Part shown: one piece after another, positions 12,953-23,660 of the stretch
How the letters are laid out: each line of letters starts with the position of its first letter
How positions within the stretch are numbered: the first letter of the stretch is position 1
Assembly (NCBI RefSeq): GCF_037126465.1
Contig: NC_088210.1
Location: forward strand, 24,825,511 to 24,889,510
Source of the DNA: Ornithodoros turicata
Taxonomy: Eukaryota; Arthropoda; Arachnida; Ixodida; Argasidae
DNA length: 64,000 nt
Reading direction: 5' to 3'
Position numbers and translations under genes: made by a program
The notes under the pieces: model-generated
What the model saw: only the letters and a program-made list of their open reading frames with translations
Told to the model about the DNA's origin: nothing
Databases searched by the model: none

Positions 12953-13027
12953 AAAGCTCTGGGTGTGGGGCTGGCTGGAAAACGGGTATATACACCGTTT
13001 CCCAGCCAGCCCCACACCCAGAGCTTT
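12953..13027. repeat. Near-perfect 33-bp hairpin
   Basis: Arms 12953-12985 and 12995-13027 are reverse complements with one mismatch and leave a 9-base loop (GTATATACA). The stem is GC-rich (GGGTGTGGGGCTGGCTGG). Size and shape resemble a small-RNA precursor or a very recent snapback; neither is shown. Confidence 0.85.
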
Positions 13028-13194
13028 TGCAGCCAGCACAAGCCAGAAAGGAGGAAAGTGATGACAGCGAGGAAACACACGGACCGAGTGCTTTCCTTCT
13101 CCTAGGCCTCTGCGGCGAACTCTCTTCAACGTGCTCATCCGGCTAGACGGCGCTGCGCTTTCAAAATGGCGGCGTCCACGAGAAAACCGTATTT

Positions 13195-13436
13195 AGCGCC
13201 AGAAAGTAACTCCGTCCCCCGAAGAGAGAGAGAGAGAGAGAGAAAGAAAGCAGATTCGGAAGTAGTTTTTGTCGCTCCGCCAACACGCTTTCTCCCTTAC
13301 CCTTAAAAGCGAGAGGGAACATGTGTAGCGGCTTTTTCTTCCTCGCATTTAAGAGAAAGGGAGAAAGCGCGTGTCTGGCGGAGCGACAAAAATGGCTTCC
13401 GAATCTACCGTTGCTCTGGGGTTCACTTCCTGGCGC
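13195..13436. mobile_element. Foldback element
   Basis: Outer ends AGCGCCAGAAAGTAAC and its near-inverse GTTCACTTCCTGGCGCT bracket a long inner inverted repeat: 13253-13313 pairs with 13341-13405, including TTTTGTCGCTCCGCC against GGCGGAGCGACAAAA. A (GA)n tract lies in the left arm. It has no coding capacity. The central 28 bases form the loop. Confidence 0.75.
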
Positions 13437-13876
13437 TGTGTTGGCTGGATGCTTCTTCTTCTTTTTTTTCTTTTTTTTTTTTACGACAAGCGTATCAGCG
13501 CATTAACAGCATTGCGCCAAACTTCCATCTTTCGCAACTAAACTGTTTGTTAGTCAAAATGAATGAGGTCGACACCGCAGGTGGTTGCTAGTGCAGTTCT
13601 GAGGCGGCACACTTGACTCAGCATTCAGACTCAGATTCTTGTATTCATCATTACATATATGAAATTACAATTATGACAATTACAATTACTACAATTACAA
13701 TTATGAAATTAATATGAAGAGGCCTCATAGTCAGCAACAAGTATGGGGACTCCCATCTATAACCGTGTTCAGCACTGTAATGTACTGCTACAGTTACGAA
13801 AATTACAATGAACATACAAATAATATATCACCATTTACATAATCCGTTGACAATTAGTGCGGATACCTTCTATGCA

Positions 13877-14029
13877 CCCGAGCAGCACAATGTACTGAAA
13901 GTCGAGTGCAATAGGGGTGGACGTGTAGCTGGAAGACCTTGAACAGACTCTTGAAACTAAGGAACATTGATAAGACACATACCGTCCACCCCTATTGCAC
14001 TCGACTTTCAGTACATTGTGCTGCTTGGG
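13877..14029. mobile_element. Snapback repeat with 47-bp arms
   Basis: Arms 13877-13923 and 13983-14029 are inverted copies with a single mismatch (C versus T near the outer end) around a 59-base spacer. Such arm identity implies a recent origin or an ongoing homogenising process. No protein frame is supported; the minus-strand frame across it is a by-product. Confidence 0.85.
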
Positions 14030-14782
14030 CAGAAGCGGGTACCAATCTTTTACACACAGAAAAAAAGAAGAAGAAAAGAAGAACCACCGAAGAATCACCG
14101 TATCCGTTGAAGAAGTAAGTAATTAGGCCAAGACCTTCATGGGTGTACCTTCATGGGTGTACCCTACACATGAAGATCCCGAGAAGTCGACAACATTCCT
14201 TATCAGGACGTGCAGGAATGACTGCGACAGGATGATATTTTAAGGCCCCTGGAGCGACAACTTTATAACTGGCTCTCTCACCCCTGCAACATTCCCCCGT
14301 TTCATGTTTACCGATTTCACGGACACACTGAGATTTTCCTGGGACACGACTGCGTGTCTGCCAAATCGAGATTAGAAGACATTAGTAGTCCGAATTTAGC
14401 ACGAACGATTTTTTTATATAATTATTTTAAATCGACGATACGTCAATGGTGTAGCTGTGCAGAGTAGCTGGTAAACATCGTCATGGCGCCAAACACGGGA
14501 GGAAGATTACTACGGGGATTTACGAGGCGTGCCCACGATGGCAAAGGCCGGTATAGGGATGCGCGCATCAAGTTTTACAAGCACATGGGCAAGCGGGGTG
14601 GCCCTCTGCAGAGTGAAACACATGTTCGCGAGAGGATGAAAGAGACGTATCTCGCGGTATCTACTCTAAAGCCAGAGCGCTCCGCTCTGGAGTAAGAAAG
14701 AAGATGGAAGAAAGAAGGTGGAAGAAAAAAAAAAAAAAAAACGGCTGCTGAAGCTGTTGTCAGAGCCCTCCGTCTTGACCAT

Positions 14783-15303
14783 ACTCTAAGAAGAATAAAA
14801 AAGAGTAATGTTAGTCCTTTTGGGGACTAAAATGCATCGCCACAAAAATTAGTCCCTTTGGGGAGTAAATGCCTATGACTAAATGAACGTCTCCAAAGTG
14901 GGGGCTGCATTTCACGCTCGGTTCTAACAGTCCCGGGTACATAATTCGTGTGCATGAATGAAAATAGTTCGAATGAAACCGCCGACCGTGATTTGTCGAG
15001 TGATATGAAACCTTGCGACATACATAGGGCACAATTTCGCAAGAAAGAACTTCTATTTTTTCCTCTGTGTGAGTGGAAAATTGCTAACTTAGCTGAGTTA
15101 TATTATTCCATCAAATTCACGAAGAGCACATATTTACGTATGCACTGTTGCATTCAAGAGACCATTTGCGGAGTTCAGTGACTATTTGCAGTCCTGGGGA
15201 GTAAATTTCGGGGTCAGGGGACTAAAATGGGAGTAATTGCTATCTAGGGGACTAAAGAAGCTGCCATTACTCCCCATTTTGCTCCTTTTTTCCCTTACAG
15301 TGA
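14783..15303. mobile_element. MITE family copy A
   Basis: Ends are ACTCTAAGAA...AAGAGTAATGTTAGTCC on the left and an inverted ATTACTCCCCATTTTGCTCC...TTACAGTG on the right. Inside are TTTGGGGACTAAAA, CCGGGTACATAATTCGTG and GCAGTCCTGGGGAGTAAATT. Copy B at 15566-16074 is the same element in the opposite direction and copy C lies at 16121-16614. No transposase is encoded. Confidence 0.8.
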
Positions 15304-15565
15304 TAGAAATCATGGTCTTGAGCAGCCGAAGATAGAGCGCTCTAGAGCGATCGGTGGCCGGCAGTCCAAGATAGCATTACCTTCACACAGGCGAACACGT
15401 TCGTGGTATATGCGTCATCTTTCTCGTGTAGCGCTGTTAATAGGTGGTGTAAATATACAACACTGGAGATAGTCCTTAAACCTCATGTAAACTTCGTGTC
15501 CTTATTGGTGGATCAGTTGGTCTGCTCGATCTGACGAACGTGCTCTAAAGAATCTGTTCGATCTG

Positions 15566-16074
15566 CACTCTAAAGAAAAAAATGAGTAAATTGGGGAGTT
15601 AGTCCCATAGACTGCCAATTGCTCCCCATTTTAGTCCCCTATCCCCGACATTTACTCCCCAGGACTGCAAATAGTCACTGAACTCCACAAATGGTCTCCT
15701 GAATGCAACAGTCTACATGATCTTCGTGAATTTGATGTGGAATAAGGGCTATATAACTTAGCTAACTTAGCAATTTTTCACAAACACAGAGGGTAAAAAT
15801 AGTTAGAGGTTCTTTCTTGCGAAATTGTAACCTGTGTATATAGCAAGATTTGGTATTACTTGACATATCACGGTTGGCGGTTTTAATTCGAAGTATTTTC
15901 GTTCATGCACATTAATTATGTACCTGGGACTTTTAGAACAGACCATGGAATGCAGTCCCCGCCTTGTGACATTCATTTACTCCCTTGCATTTACCTCTTA
16001 AATGGACTGATTTTTGTGGCACTGCATTTAGTCCCCAAAAGGACTAATATTACTCTCTTTTTTTCTTAGAGCGT
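15566..16074. mobile_element. MITE family copy B, inverted relative to A
   Basis: Begins CACTCTAAAGAAAAAAATGA and ends GGACTAATATTACTCTC...TCTTAGAGCG, the inverse of copy A. Shared internal blocks include ATTTACTCCCCAGGACTGCA, TTCTTTCTTGCGAAATTG and ATTATGTACCTGGGAC. Copies A and B together form a large inverted repeat with a spacer of about 260 bases. Confidence 0.8.
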
Positions 16075-16120
16075 GGACCTGCCTTGGATTGGACACTAGC
16101 TATAAAACATAGAGCTAGTT

Positions 16121-16614
16121 CGAGAGTGTACTCCCGAGTAAATTGGGGAGCAGTTACAGCTTCTAGTCCCCTACATTGCAACTACTCCCCACTTTCGACA
16201 TATGTCCCCGAAATTTATTCCGCCAGCACTGCAAATGATCCTTAAACTTGGAATAAAACTTCCGTGCACTCTTTAAAATAAACTTCACCACATACCACGC
16301 TCCTAGCCAACCATCATCCCAAACGACACCGATCTCGCCCCTGATTTGTTGAAAACGGGAGGCGGAGCATATTCTGTGCCGTGCATAATGACACAAAATA
16401 GGCTCCGCCTCCAGTTTTTCAACAAATCTAGAGCGAGAACGTTGTCATTCGGGATGATGTTTGGCTAGGAGCGTGCTATGTGGTGAAGTTCATTTTTATG
16501 AGTGTGCATTTCATCCCAAAATGGAGTTATGGTTGCGATAACGCGTCTAGTCCCTAAAGTGACTAAGATTACCACTTCCCCACTCGTTTTTTTTTCTTTC
16601 TTTTTGTGTAGGGT
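16121..16614. mobile_element. MITE family copy C, interrupted by another element
   Basis: Left part (AGTAAATTGGGGAGCAG, CTAGTCCCCTACATTG, GCACTGCAAATGATCC) and right end (TAGTCCCTAAAGTGACTAAG) match copy B. The middle is replaced by the foldback element at 16266-16506, so insertion order can be read: copy C first, the foldback later. Confidence 0.75.
16266..16506. mobile_element. Nested foldback MITE inside copy C
   Basis: Almost completely palindromic. The left half (CTTCACCACATACCACGCTC, CTAGCCAACCATCATCCC, TTTGTTGAAAACGGGAGGCG) is mirrored by the right half (GCCTCCAGTTTTTCAACAAA, GGGATGATGTTTGGCTAG, GAGCGTGCTATGTGGTGAAG). It spans about 241 bases with a short centre and has no open frame of interest. 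Confidence 0.8.
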
Positions 16615-18193
16615 GTTCGCATGATACGTTCAAAGGCTTGTCTCGGCTCCAAAACGAAAGTGTTGCAGCTCATGCTCTCGATGAAAGTTGAAAAAGCGGG
16701 GGGAAAACAAATGAAAGCACCAATTACGGTCTTCTCAGCGGTGCAGGGCAATGTTGTGTATAGTCCGTGGGCTTCATCGCCAGTTTGTCTCCCTCCGAAG
16801 AGTAAAGAAGGAGAAGAATGCGACGAAACGCGATCTCACAGCTGCCGCAACATCCCGTCTGAGGCAGATTGCCCTGGCTGAGATTTTCCACATGACTTGG
16901 ATGCTCGCGAATGTGTCGCAACGGATCAACACTGCAGAACGTGAGGGGATTCATCACGACAGCGGCTGTCTAGGTGCACTCTCGAATTCGGGCTAGATAA
17001 GATTACTGGCAAATTACTGCTCTGGGATACCTGGAAATCTTTTCACAACTGTACACGATAAAAGTTCGATCATCAACTCCTGCGCTATGGGAAGCTAAGC
17101 CAATGAGAGATAAACAAAGTAAAAGCATTACGTGCTTTCTTAAAAGACACCCACAATTCACTGTGGCGAAATAATAACAATAATAAAAAACGACCCTGTC
17201 GTTACTGAAACAGAGCTGCAGGCGCTCCCAGGGGAAACCACCCTGTTCCAAGTCACCGAGCGGAGTCTATACCTACAAACTTATCTGAGCTTGTATTTCG
17301 AACAGTTCGAAATATCGGCGCCCTCCGACATGAGGCTTCTGCTGCAATGCCCGAGCTTATTAGAGTGTTTTAGTACTGCGTACGGAAGGAAATAGCTCCG
17401 TACCCAAAGGGACTTTGCGTTTAGCGCGTGCGCAGTGGTGACACGCTATTTCGTTGCGTCCGCTACAACTAAAACCCGCAATTGAGACACGTATCAGACA
17501 GAAAACATTTGCAAAAGACAAAGAAAAATATCGTTGTATCTGGAGCGTACATCCAGACGACAAACACAGAACCTTCATTTTTTTAAAGTGTTAATCAACT
17601 AAGAATGCGTCCACGCAGTACGTTAATAAAACGATACATAACGCACTTGCGTAAACATCTTTGAGAACGTGACGTCCGCGGGTTCCCACCCAGTGGTCAT
17701 GGGAACGCCTGCAGCGACTACTACGACGGTATCCGGTGGACCGCAGAAGAGTCAACTTGTCTACCTTGCTACGCGAGGCGCCAAGGAATCGGGGTAGCAA
17801 ATCGTGTCAGACGGACAATGGTTACGAAAGTATCCCATACACGTGCTTCTCTTCTCTCTTGGCCTGCCGGTGATGGGAATCAAGACCGCTCTGACGTGGG
17901 AAAAATGCGATTAAAAATGTGAGCCTCTTCAGAAGGGAAAGACATCAGAGCTCACCGGTGCATATGTGGCCATGCTTGCTGACACGGTTGTGATATGTGA
18001 CGCGTATGACGTACCGAGGTGAAATAGGTTTGCAGTTTTGGAGGTTCAGTATTTCGTGTGCGTCGGGCGCTTTTTGACTTTGCCGGTCTTGTACCGGACC
18101 TGGCGTACCGGTGTAGGGTATATGCTTCAGGTTTTACGATTGCAATGTCGTCCTGCTCTCCTCATAGTGATTTCACGCCCACTTTATTAATGT
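16615..18193. other. Intergenic, no gene recognised
   Basis: Two overlapping frames at 16621-16996 have no recognisable motif or splice support. Nothing else in this stretch could be assigned. Confidence 0.4.
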
Positions 18194-18337
18194 GTTTTAG
18201 TGCATCGTACGCTGTCGCCTTTGCGTAATAGCGTGGCGGTTCTGCGCCGTGCGCGAAGCTTGTGTTTTGCGCGTGCGCAGAACCACCAACGCTATCCCTT
18301 ACATGCACAAAGGGGATAGCGTACGACGCACTAAAAC
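18194..18337. mobile_element. Foldback element, first of a tandem pair
   Basis: Ends TTTTAGTGCATCGTACGC and GCGTACGACGCACTAAAA are inverse with one mismatch. The inner arm contains GTTCTGCGCCGTGCGCGAAG, facing GCGCGTGCGCAGAACC. The same element recurs 13 bases downstream. Confidence 0.8.
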
Positions 18338-18350
18338 TCACTATTAGAGA

Positions 18351-18535
18351 GTTTTAATACATCGTACGCTGTCACCTTCGTGTATGTAAGCTGATAGTGT
18401 ACGATAGGGTGATAGCTATGTACGCCGTTGGTCGTTCTGCACACGCTCAAAACATAAAGAGAGCTTCGCGCAGTGCGCAGAACCCCCACGCAATCCCTTA
18501 CATACGCAAAGGCGATAGCGTACGACGCACTAAAA
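18351..18535. mobile_element. Foldback element, second of a tandem pair
   Basis: Starts TTTTAATACATCGTACGC and ends GCGTACGACGCACTAAAA, with the same GCGCAGAACC core as the element at 18194. It is longer because its left arm contains extra sequence. Either a tandem insertion or local duplication could give this arrangement. Confidence 0.75.
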
Positions 18536-18612
18536 ATCACCATTACCTTGAGACGCAAACAGTATAACCGCAGCCATCATCATCGTCATCATCAACCACA
18601 ACAATGCGAGAA

Positions 18613-18812
18613 ATGTGGAGATTAACCCACGTCCAATGTGGTCTAGGGCACCTCAATTCTTGCGGTGAAACACCTCATGTCGTCGCCGTCATCATCATCA
18701 TCAACAACAACAACATCAATACAATGACGACGACATGAGGTATCATGATGTGTTACACCGCAAGAGTTGCGATACCTTCGACCGGATTACATGTGGGTCA
18801 GTTTCCACACCT
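18613..18812. mobile_element. Imperfect foldback with ATC/AAC microsatellite centre
   Basis: CTTGCGGTGAAACACCTCAT on the left is mirrored by ATGATGTGTTACACCGCAAG on the right, and CATGTCGTCG by CGACGACATG. Outer parts (GTGGAGATTAACCCACG versus GTGGGTCAGTTTCCACAC) still match weakly. The centre is a CATCAT/CAACAA repeat. Confidence 0.65.
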
Positions 18813-21800
18813 TTTCTTTTTTTTAACCAACCAATCAACATGTGGGATATTATTTCATGAGTGAGCCATTACAGCTTGCACAAGAACCGGTATAGTACAC
18901 CCCCAACTAGCTGCCTCGGTTCAGTTCCTGTTACGTATAGTTACCCTTGCTTAACGGTTTTTTTTGCAACCATTTTTACATTTGCCGGCCAGTCGTTCGT
19001 CCAGAGTCATATCGTTTACTTGAAACTTGTTTGTATCAACGCGACCTACTTGAGCAACGTTGTCGCTTGTTTTTATTCGTCGTTCTGAATTTGCATGTGC
19101 ACGGCCTAGTCTACAAACCTCGACGCGAGATAGTGCACAAGATACAGCGGAATTACCTGTCCCGCTTATTTCATTTTTGGTTGTCTGCCGGCTATTCCGG
19201 ACTTCCGAGAGCACATTCCGTCAACCAAAAACGCAGCAATATTTCGTCGTGTCCTTATCGTTTGGGATCGGACAGCGATCGAGTCTGCAACGTTTCGAAA
19301 GTGTTTCAGGGAGAACGCTTTGAGTGCACAACGGAACGATAGACGCTTGAAAGGTAAAAAAGCTGTAGTGGGATGACGAATGTGCTTTCTGGTTGCTGAG
19401 GCTCAGGCACCGTTCACGTTGCATCGGTTCTAGGTCCCTGGTCCGGTATCATGCAAGTATCGTCACGCAGTGCTTTTCTTCATGGAATTTCTAATGGACA
19501 CTGGTCTTACTTTACACACTTTCAGTGTACTCACATGGCCGACATCTACAAGGAATATTCTAGTAGAAGAAAAAAGGAAAAAGTGCTTAACGGGGCAGAA
19601 GTTCCGCACGCCCACGTAGCAGACGACACCATCGACACTGTCGACACTGTCGTCTGCTACTGAATACCTTCTGACTGAGCCGCAGAATATCCCCATAGTT
19701 AGAAGAGCACGGAAAGACATGACGTTGGGCGCTCCCGCTTAAATCGCAGCAGAAAGTTATGACGTTTTGCGCATCTTCCGCTGGCTGGAATATTCTGTGG
19801 GAAATGTCGCTCGTGTGAATACACGGTTAGGTTTCGTTCTTTCGGTTTCGGTTTCGGCTATGTTCCTTCTGGACGAATATTGTGACTTCTACGCCTTTGT
19901 GTGCTGACATTATGTGGCCATGAGGGCTTTATATTACACAAGGGCAAGGATGTAGTGCCATTATTCAATCAGCCAATCAGCCAGTTCAATCAGCAGCCAA
20001 TATAAAAGTCATTTAGGGGAGCATAGCGAGTATAGGAGATCATTACACTCCCTTGGTTTATAAGTGGCACATACTGTGTAAAGGGCCGCCACCATATTGA
20101 AAATGTTCCCGGGCACGATATGTATCATTTCGCGTTCTGGCTCTCTCATACCACACTGTAATTTTTGTACACCTTTCAGCGTGGAAAAGGAGTGCACAGT
20201 ACAAAGTGCCTTGCATCAATGGTACTTGACGTACAATACCAAGTACCATATTGTAAAATTACTCAATGTAAAGTACAAAGTACTGTGAAGATGCTTACGT
20301 TTACATAGCACCGTGTGTCACCAAGTGGTTGTTTTGATTGGCTAAATGCAAGCATTTGTTGCAAATGGTAGTTCTGAAGCCGAGCTACTTAGTGCATACT
20401 CATCAGTATCAAGCGTGTAACAAATTGCATAATTTCCATTTACGTCTGCAGAGGCAACCAGCTAATTGCAGTGGAAAGTATTTTTATATTTTTATTTTGT
20501 GATTTTATTCATCGGCGTGCATCTCTTGGCATACTGTGAAAAATGACAGCAGTCCATTTTCGTATTCAAAAATATTGGTTCTAAACAAGCAACTTACTGG
20601 ATAGCTTCACAAATGAGCTGGATAGCCAGCTTCACACTTGTGGAGCCACGATCTTTCTGTTATTTTCAACTCCAATCCAATCCAATCCAGTCCAGGGGTT
20701 AGTTGGGTACAAGGATGCTAGTTATCGCGATTCTCGTCTGAGAGACGCATGCCTTGCAAACGAAACCAGGTACTGCGCGGTAACTGAATGAGGCCACCAC
20801 GGCGTTTTAGCTGACGAAATATATTTACCAGAAGCCGCCGGGGTGCAGCAACTGGGGCTGATAAATGAGACCCCTTCGCTGTATAAAAATTTGGGCACAT
20901 CCCTCTCGAACGAGGACTTCACCATGACCCAAATTCCGACACCCAACTAGCGAATGAGTTGATCTTCTTTCTCACCTTACCGCCAATCGCTGTTAGTTTG
21001 CTACAGAACGCTCATAATGCAACCGAGCCCGTTTATTACGATAATCAATATAACGATACATCCGATATTACGAACAAACTGCGGGTTCCCGTCAGCTCGC
21101 CTATGGAAGCACATGTAAACGGGACTTCAATATAACGATCATCATGAAAGCGCTTGCTCGCGTATGGCAGTCAGAAATGTCCCGGCGGCCGTTCGTACGC
21201 ATGAACATAAAGTATGTATCTCGTAGGTGTACCTATGTACCGAGAATGTACCCAGCGGCGTGCATGCCTGTTTCCCGAAAATAAGTAACGGTAATCACCA
21301 GTTGTCCCGGTGCACAGCGCCCTTTCCGGTCGGTGTGGTCTGCAACGTCTGTGCGAGGATGACCTCGGTTAGGACGGCAGCGCATGCTAAATCAATAGCA
21401 AAGGCTCTATGAGATGTAATATAGGTTCGTGTCTACGTCAGCCCAAAACTCGGACAGCCGTTGAAAATGTAAGAAAAAAGACAAACATGCAGATAGAGGC
21501 ACCAACAAGGTGGGTACTCTTAAAGCAGCATGGCAACGTAAAGAACTAATAGAAAAGTCGCAGTGAAAATAATTGAAGAAAGATATATCTGACAGAGATT
21601 GACGAAGTTGCAGTGGTACTGAAAACAAACACAAAAGTACCCAAAGGCAAAGAGTCAATTTTACTTTTCCCACCACGATGTTTGTAAGACAGTGCACCAT
21701 TGCAATCAGAGCATTCAGTGCATCAACGCATCCAGTGAGTGAGGGCCAATTAAGCGCCCAACACCGTCACAGAATTAAAAGGAACGGCCATTTAGTGCCC

Positions 21801-22091
21801 TGAGGGAAGACTATAGAGGTGACTGCCAGAGACAGAGCACGACATAAGAACATGTTCTGTGTCCTCGACAGTGCCGCGCCAGGACAGCAGTTGTTGTTCA
21901 CACTACTGACGATATACTGCGCTGCGGATAATGTCGTATATATGCACGAGTTACCAGTAGTGAAAGCCCACCGTGGAACACATGGAAGCAAGTGTTTTTC
22001 ATTCGCTCCGTATTTATTCTTACCAGACGGAAGGTGGCGCAAAGAACGACGGGCATTGAGCGACTGTTTGATGTACCAGGCACGTCCTGCC
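18813..22091. other. Intergenic, no gene recognised
   Basis: Holds a short hairpin at 19617-19661 (GTAGCAGACGACA facing TGTCGTCTGCTAC) and, at 21030-21160, text like AATATAACGATACATCCGAT, typical of decayed ends of Tigger/pogo-type elements. Open frames are short and featureless. Confidence 0.4.
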
Positions 22092-22467
22092 CTATACTAG
22101 AGACCTGGACAAATGGCAATCGCCTGTGGGAGAGCCGAGTCAGGGGTTAGTTACACTAGTTGCCGCTGCAAGCGCCACATAGCATTATTGGGAGAGGAAA
22201 TGACATTACACTATTATCATCATTGCCACCGTCGTTCGTCTGCTATCTGCTACACAGGGCTACACAAACTGTTGCTAAGCAGGCGCTACTTTCTTCGGTA
22301 CCTCTTCGTCGTTGTCAACACAGCCAACGTACCAGACATTGCCGAGGTTTCGGCAAATCACGTGGTAACAAATAGTGCTAGCTAGCGCCAGATCGCATAG
22401 CGATGTGGCGATTGCCGGAACTACCCCGGTGCTGGGAGCTCTGCGGATGTCCAGGTCTCTAGTATAG
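22092..22467. mobile_element. MITE with perfect 20-bp terminal inverted repeats
   Basis: CTATACTAGAGACCTGGACA at 22092-22111 is exactly inverted at 22448-22467. Just inside, GGCAATCGCC on the left faces GGCGATTGCC on the right. The 376-base element has no transposase frame, so it must be non-autonomous. I saw no clear target duplication. Confidence 0.85.
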
Positions 22468-23408
22468 TTAGTAGGTCGTGGTACCAGGTGCCCATCGGTT
22501 CGACTGAAGGAATAATGCCATCAGAAGCCAAAGACAGACATATGTAAGCGATAACAAATAGCGTCGTCTTTGATGCCCAGTTTCGATAATGGTCCAAAAT
22601 ACGTCGACGCAATGCGCACGCTTAACGCGTGCGATACGCGCCAAAGTACACAGGTCTTCCAAGTTCACTAGGCCGCCAGAGAGATCGACGGCGATAGGTG
22701 GTGTCCCATGCGCCGTTCCACATTACTTGGATTACTTCAGCATCGAAATAGAAAGAGGCAACGAATTCAAAGACGCTCTCACCGAATGTTCCGGATACTT
22801 GTTGACGGAAAACGTGGGTCCTCGCAACTCGCCGGGGCGGAGGAAGCCACTTTCTTTCTTACAATGACACCATTCTGGAGTGCGTGAGGCCAACAGAAAC
22901 GGTCGGGGTGAGACGGAATTCGGCGTCCTAGTTGGGATTCCAGGAAGAACATATAGAATAGTTAGAATTCCAAACAGATCTCTGTCATCGAGTTCACGCT
23001 CTGACTTTCCTCAGCCTTCCAGGGACACCTTTTTTTTTTCTTCTTCTTCTTTGACGGTGCGGTGTTTCCGCCGTCTGAGAGACAGAATGTCCTGGGGCGT
23101 ACGGAAACTCTTCTCAGCGGACTAGGTGAGACTAGGTGTTATCGTAATAGATAGTATAGTACAACCGCCATCTATTCTGTTGTTTCTGTTCATGGTTTAT
23201 GCCAGGAACGTTGTTATGTGCTGAGGTTTCAAAGGCGTCGATCCTGGACCCAGGACTCAATTTTCGTGATGTTCTTTCTTTCTCCTTCTTCTTCTTTCCT
23301 TTTTCTTTCTTTCTTTCTTTCTTTTTTTTGCAATACGAAAGTAAGGGATTGCTATTGGCGCAATACTTCAGGTAGACATACAAGTAGGTAGTAGGTAGTA
23401 GTAGTACC
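22468..23408. other. Intergenic, no gene recognised
   Basis: Open frames such as 22589-22867 have no motif or clear splice pattern. A TTCTT/TTTC-rich tract lies near 23280-23330 and a GTAGTAGTA microsatellite directly in front of the SINE. Confidence 0.4.
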
Positions 23409-23660
23409 AGCTCCCGTGGCTCAGTGGTTAGCATGCTGGCCATGTCACGTCGAGTCTGGGAGGTACCCGGGTTGGAATCCCGGTGCCGGTTGTGCTGTCT
23501 GGTTTTTTTCCCTCTGTTTTCCTCAGACGCTATCAGACATATGTCGGCACTGTAGCCTTAGAAGTCGGCCCAGGACGCACATTCCCGGCGTCAGTCGTGA
23601 CGTTGACCACCTCTGTGAGGCCGACAACGGCGAGTCCTTTCAACATCACCACCAGTAGTA
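23409..23660 (+). mobile_element. tRNA-derived SINE, subfamily 1
   Basis: AGCTCCCGTGGCTCAGTGGT supplies the A box (TGGCTCAGTGG at 23417-23427) and GGTTGGAATCC at 23470-23480 the B box. The body runs CTGTCTGG...TTTTCCTCAGACGCTATCAG...GAAGTCGGCCCAGGACGCAC and ends CCTCTGTGAGGCCG. GTA/AGT repeats flank both ends, either as target duplication or tail. The minus-strand copy at 33315-33553 matches over its whole length. Confidence 0.85.

Noticed and set aside
18194..18812. CRISPR-like array because of repeated units
   Set aside because: Units are inverted palindromes with no regular spacers; they are foldback transposons in a eukaryotic genome.
23417..23480. Functional tRNA gene
   Set aside because: A and B boxes are present but the flanks do not form a cloverleaf with acceptor and anticodon stems, and a SINE body follows.
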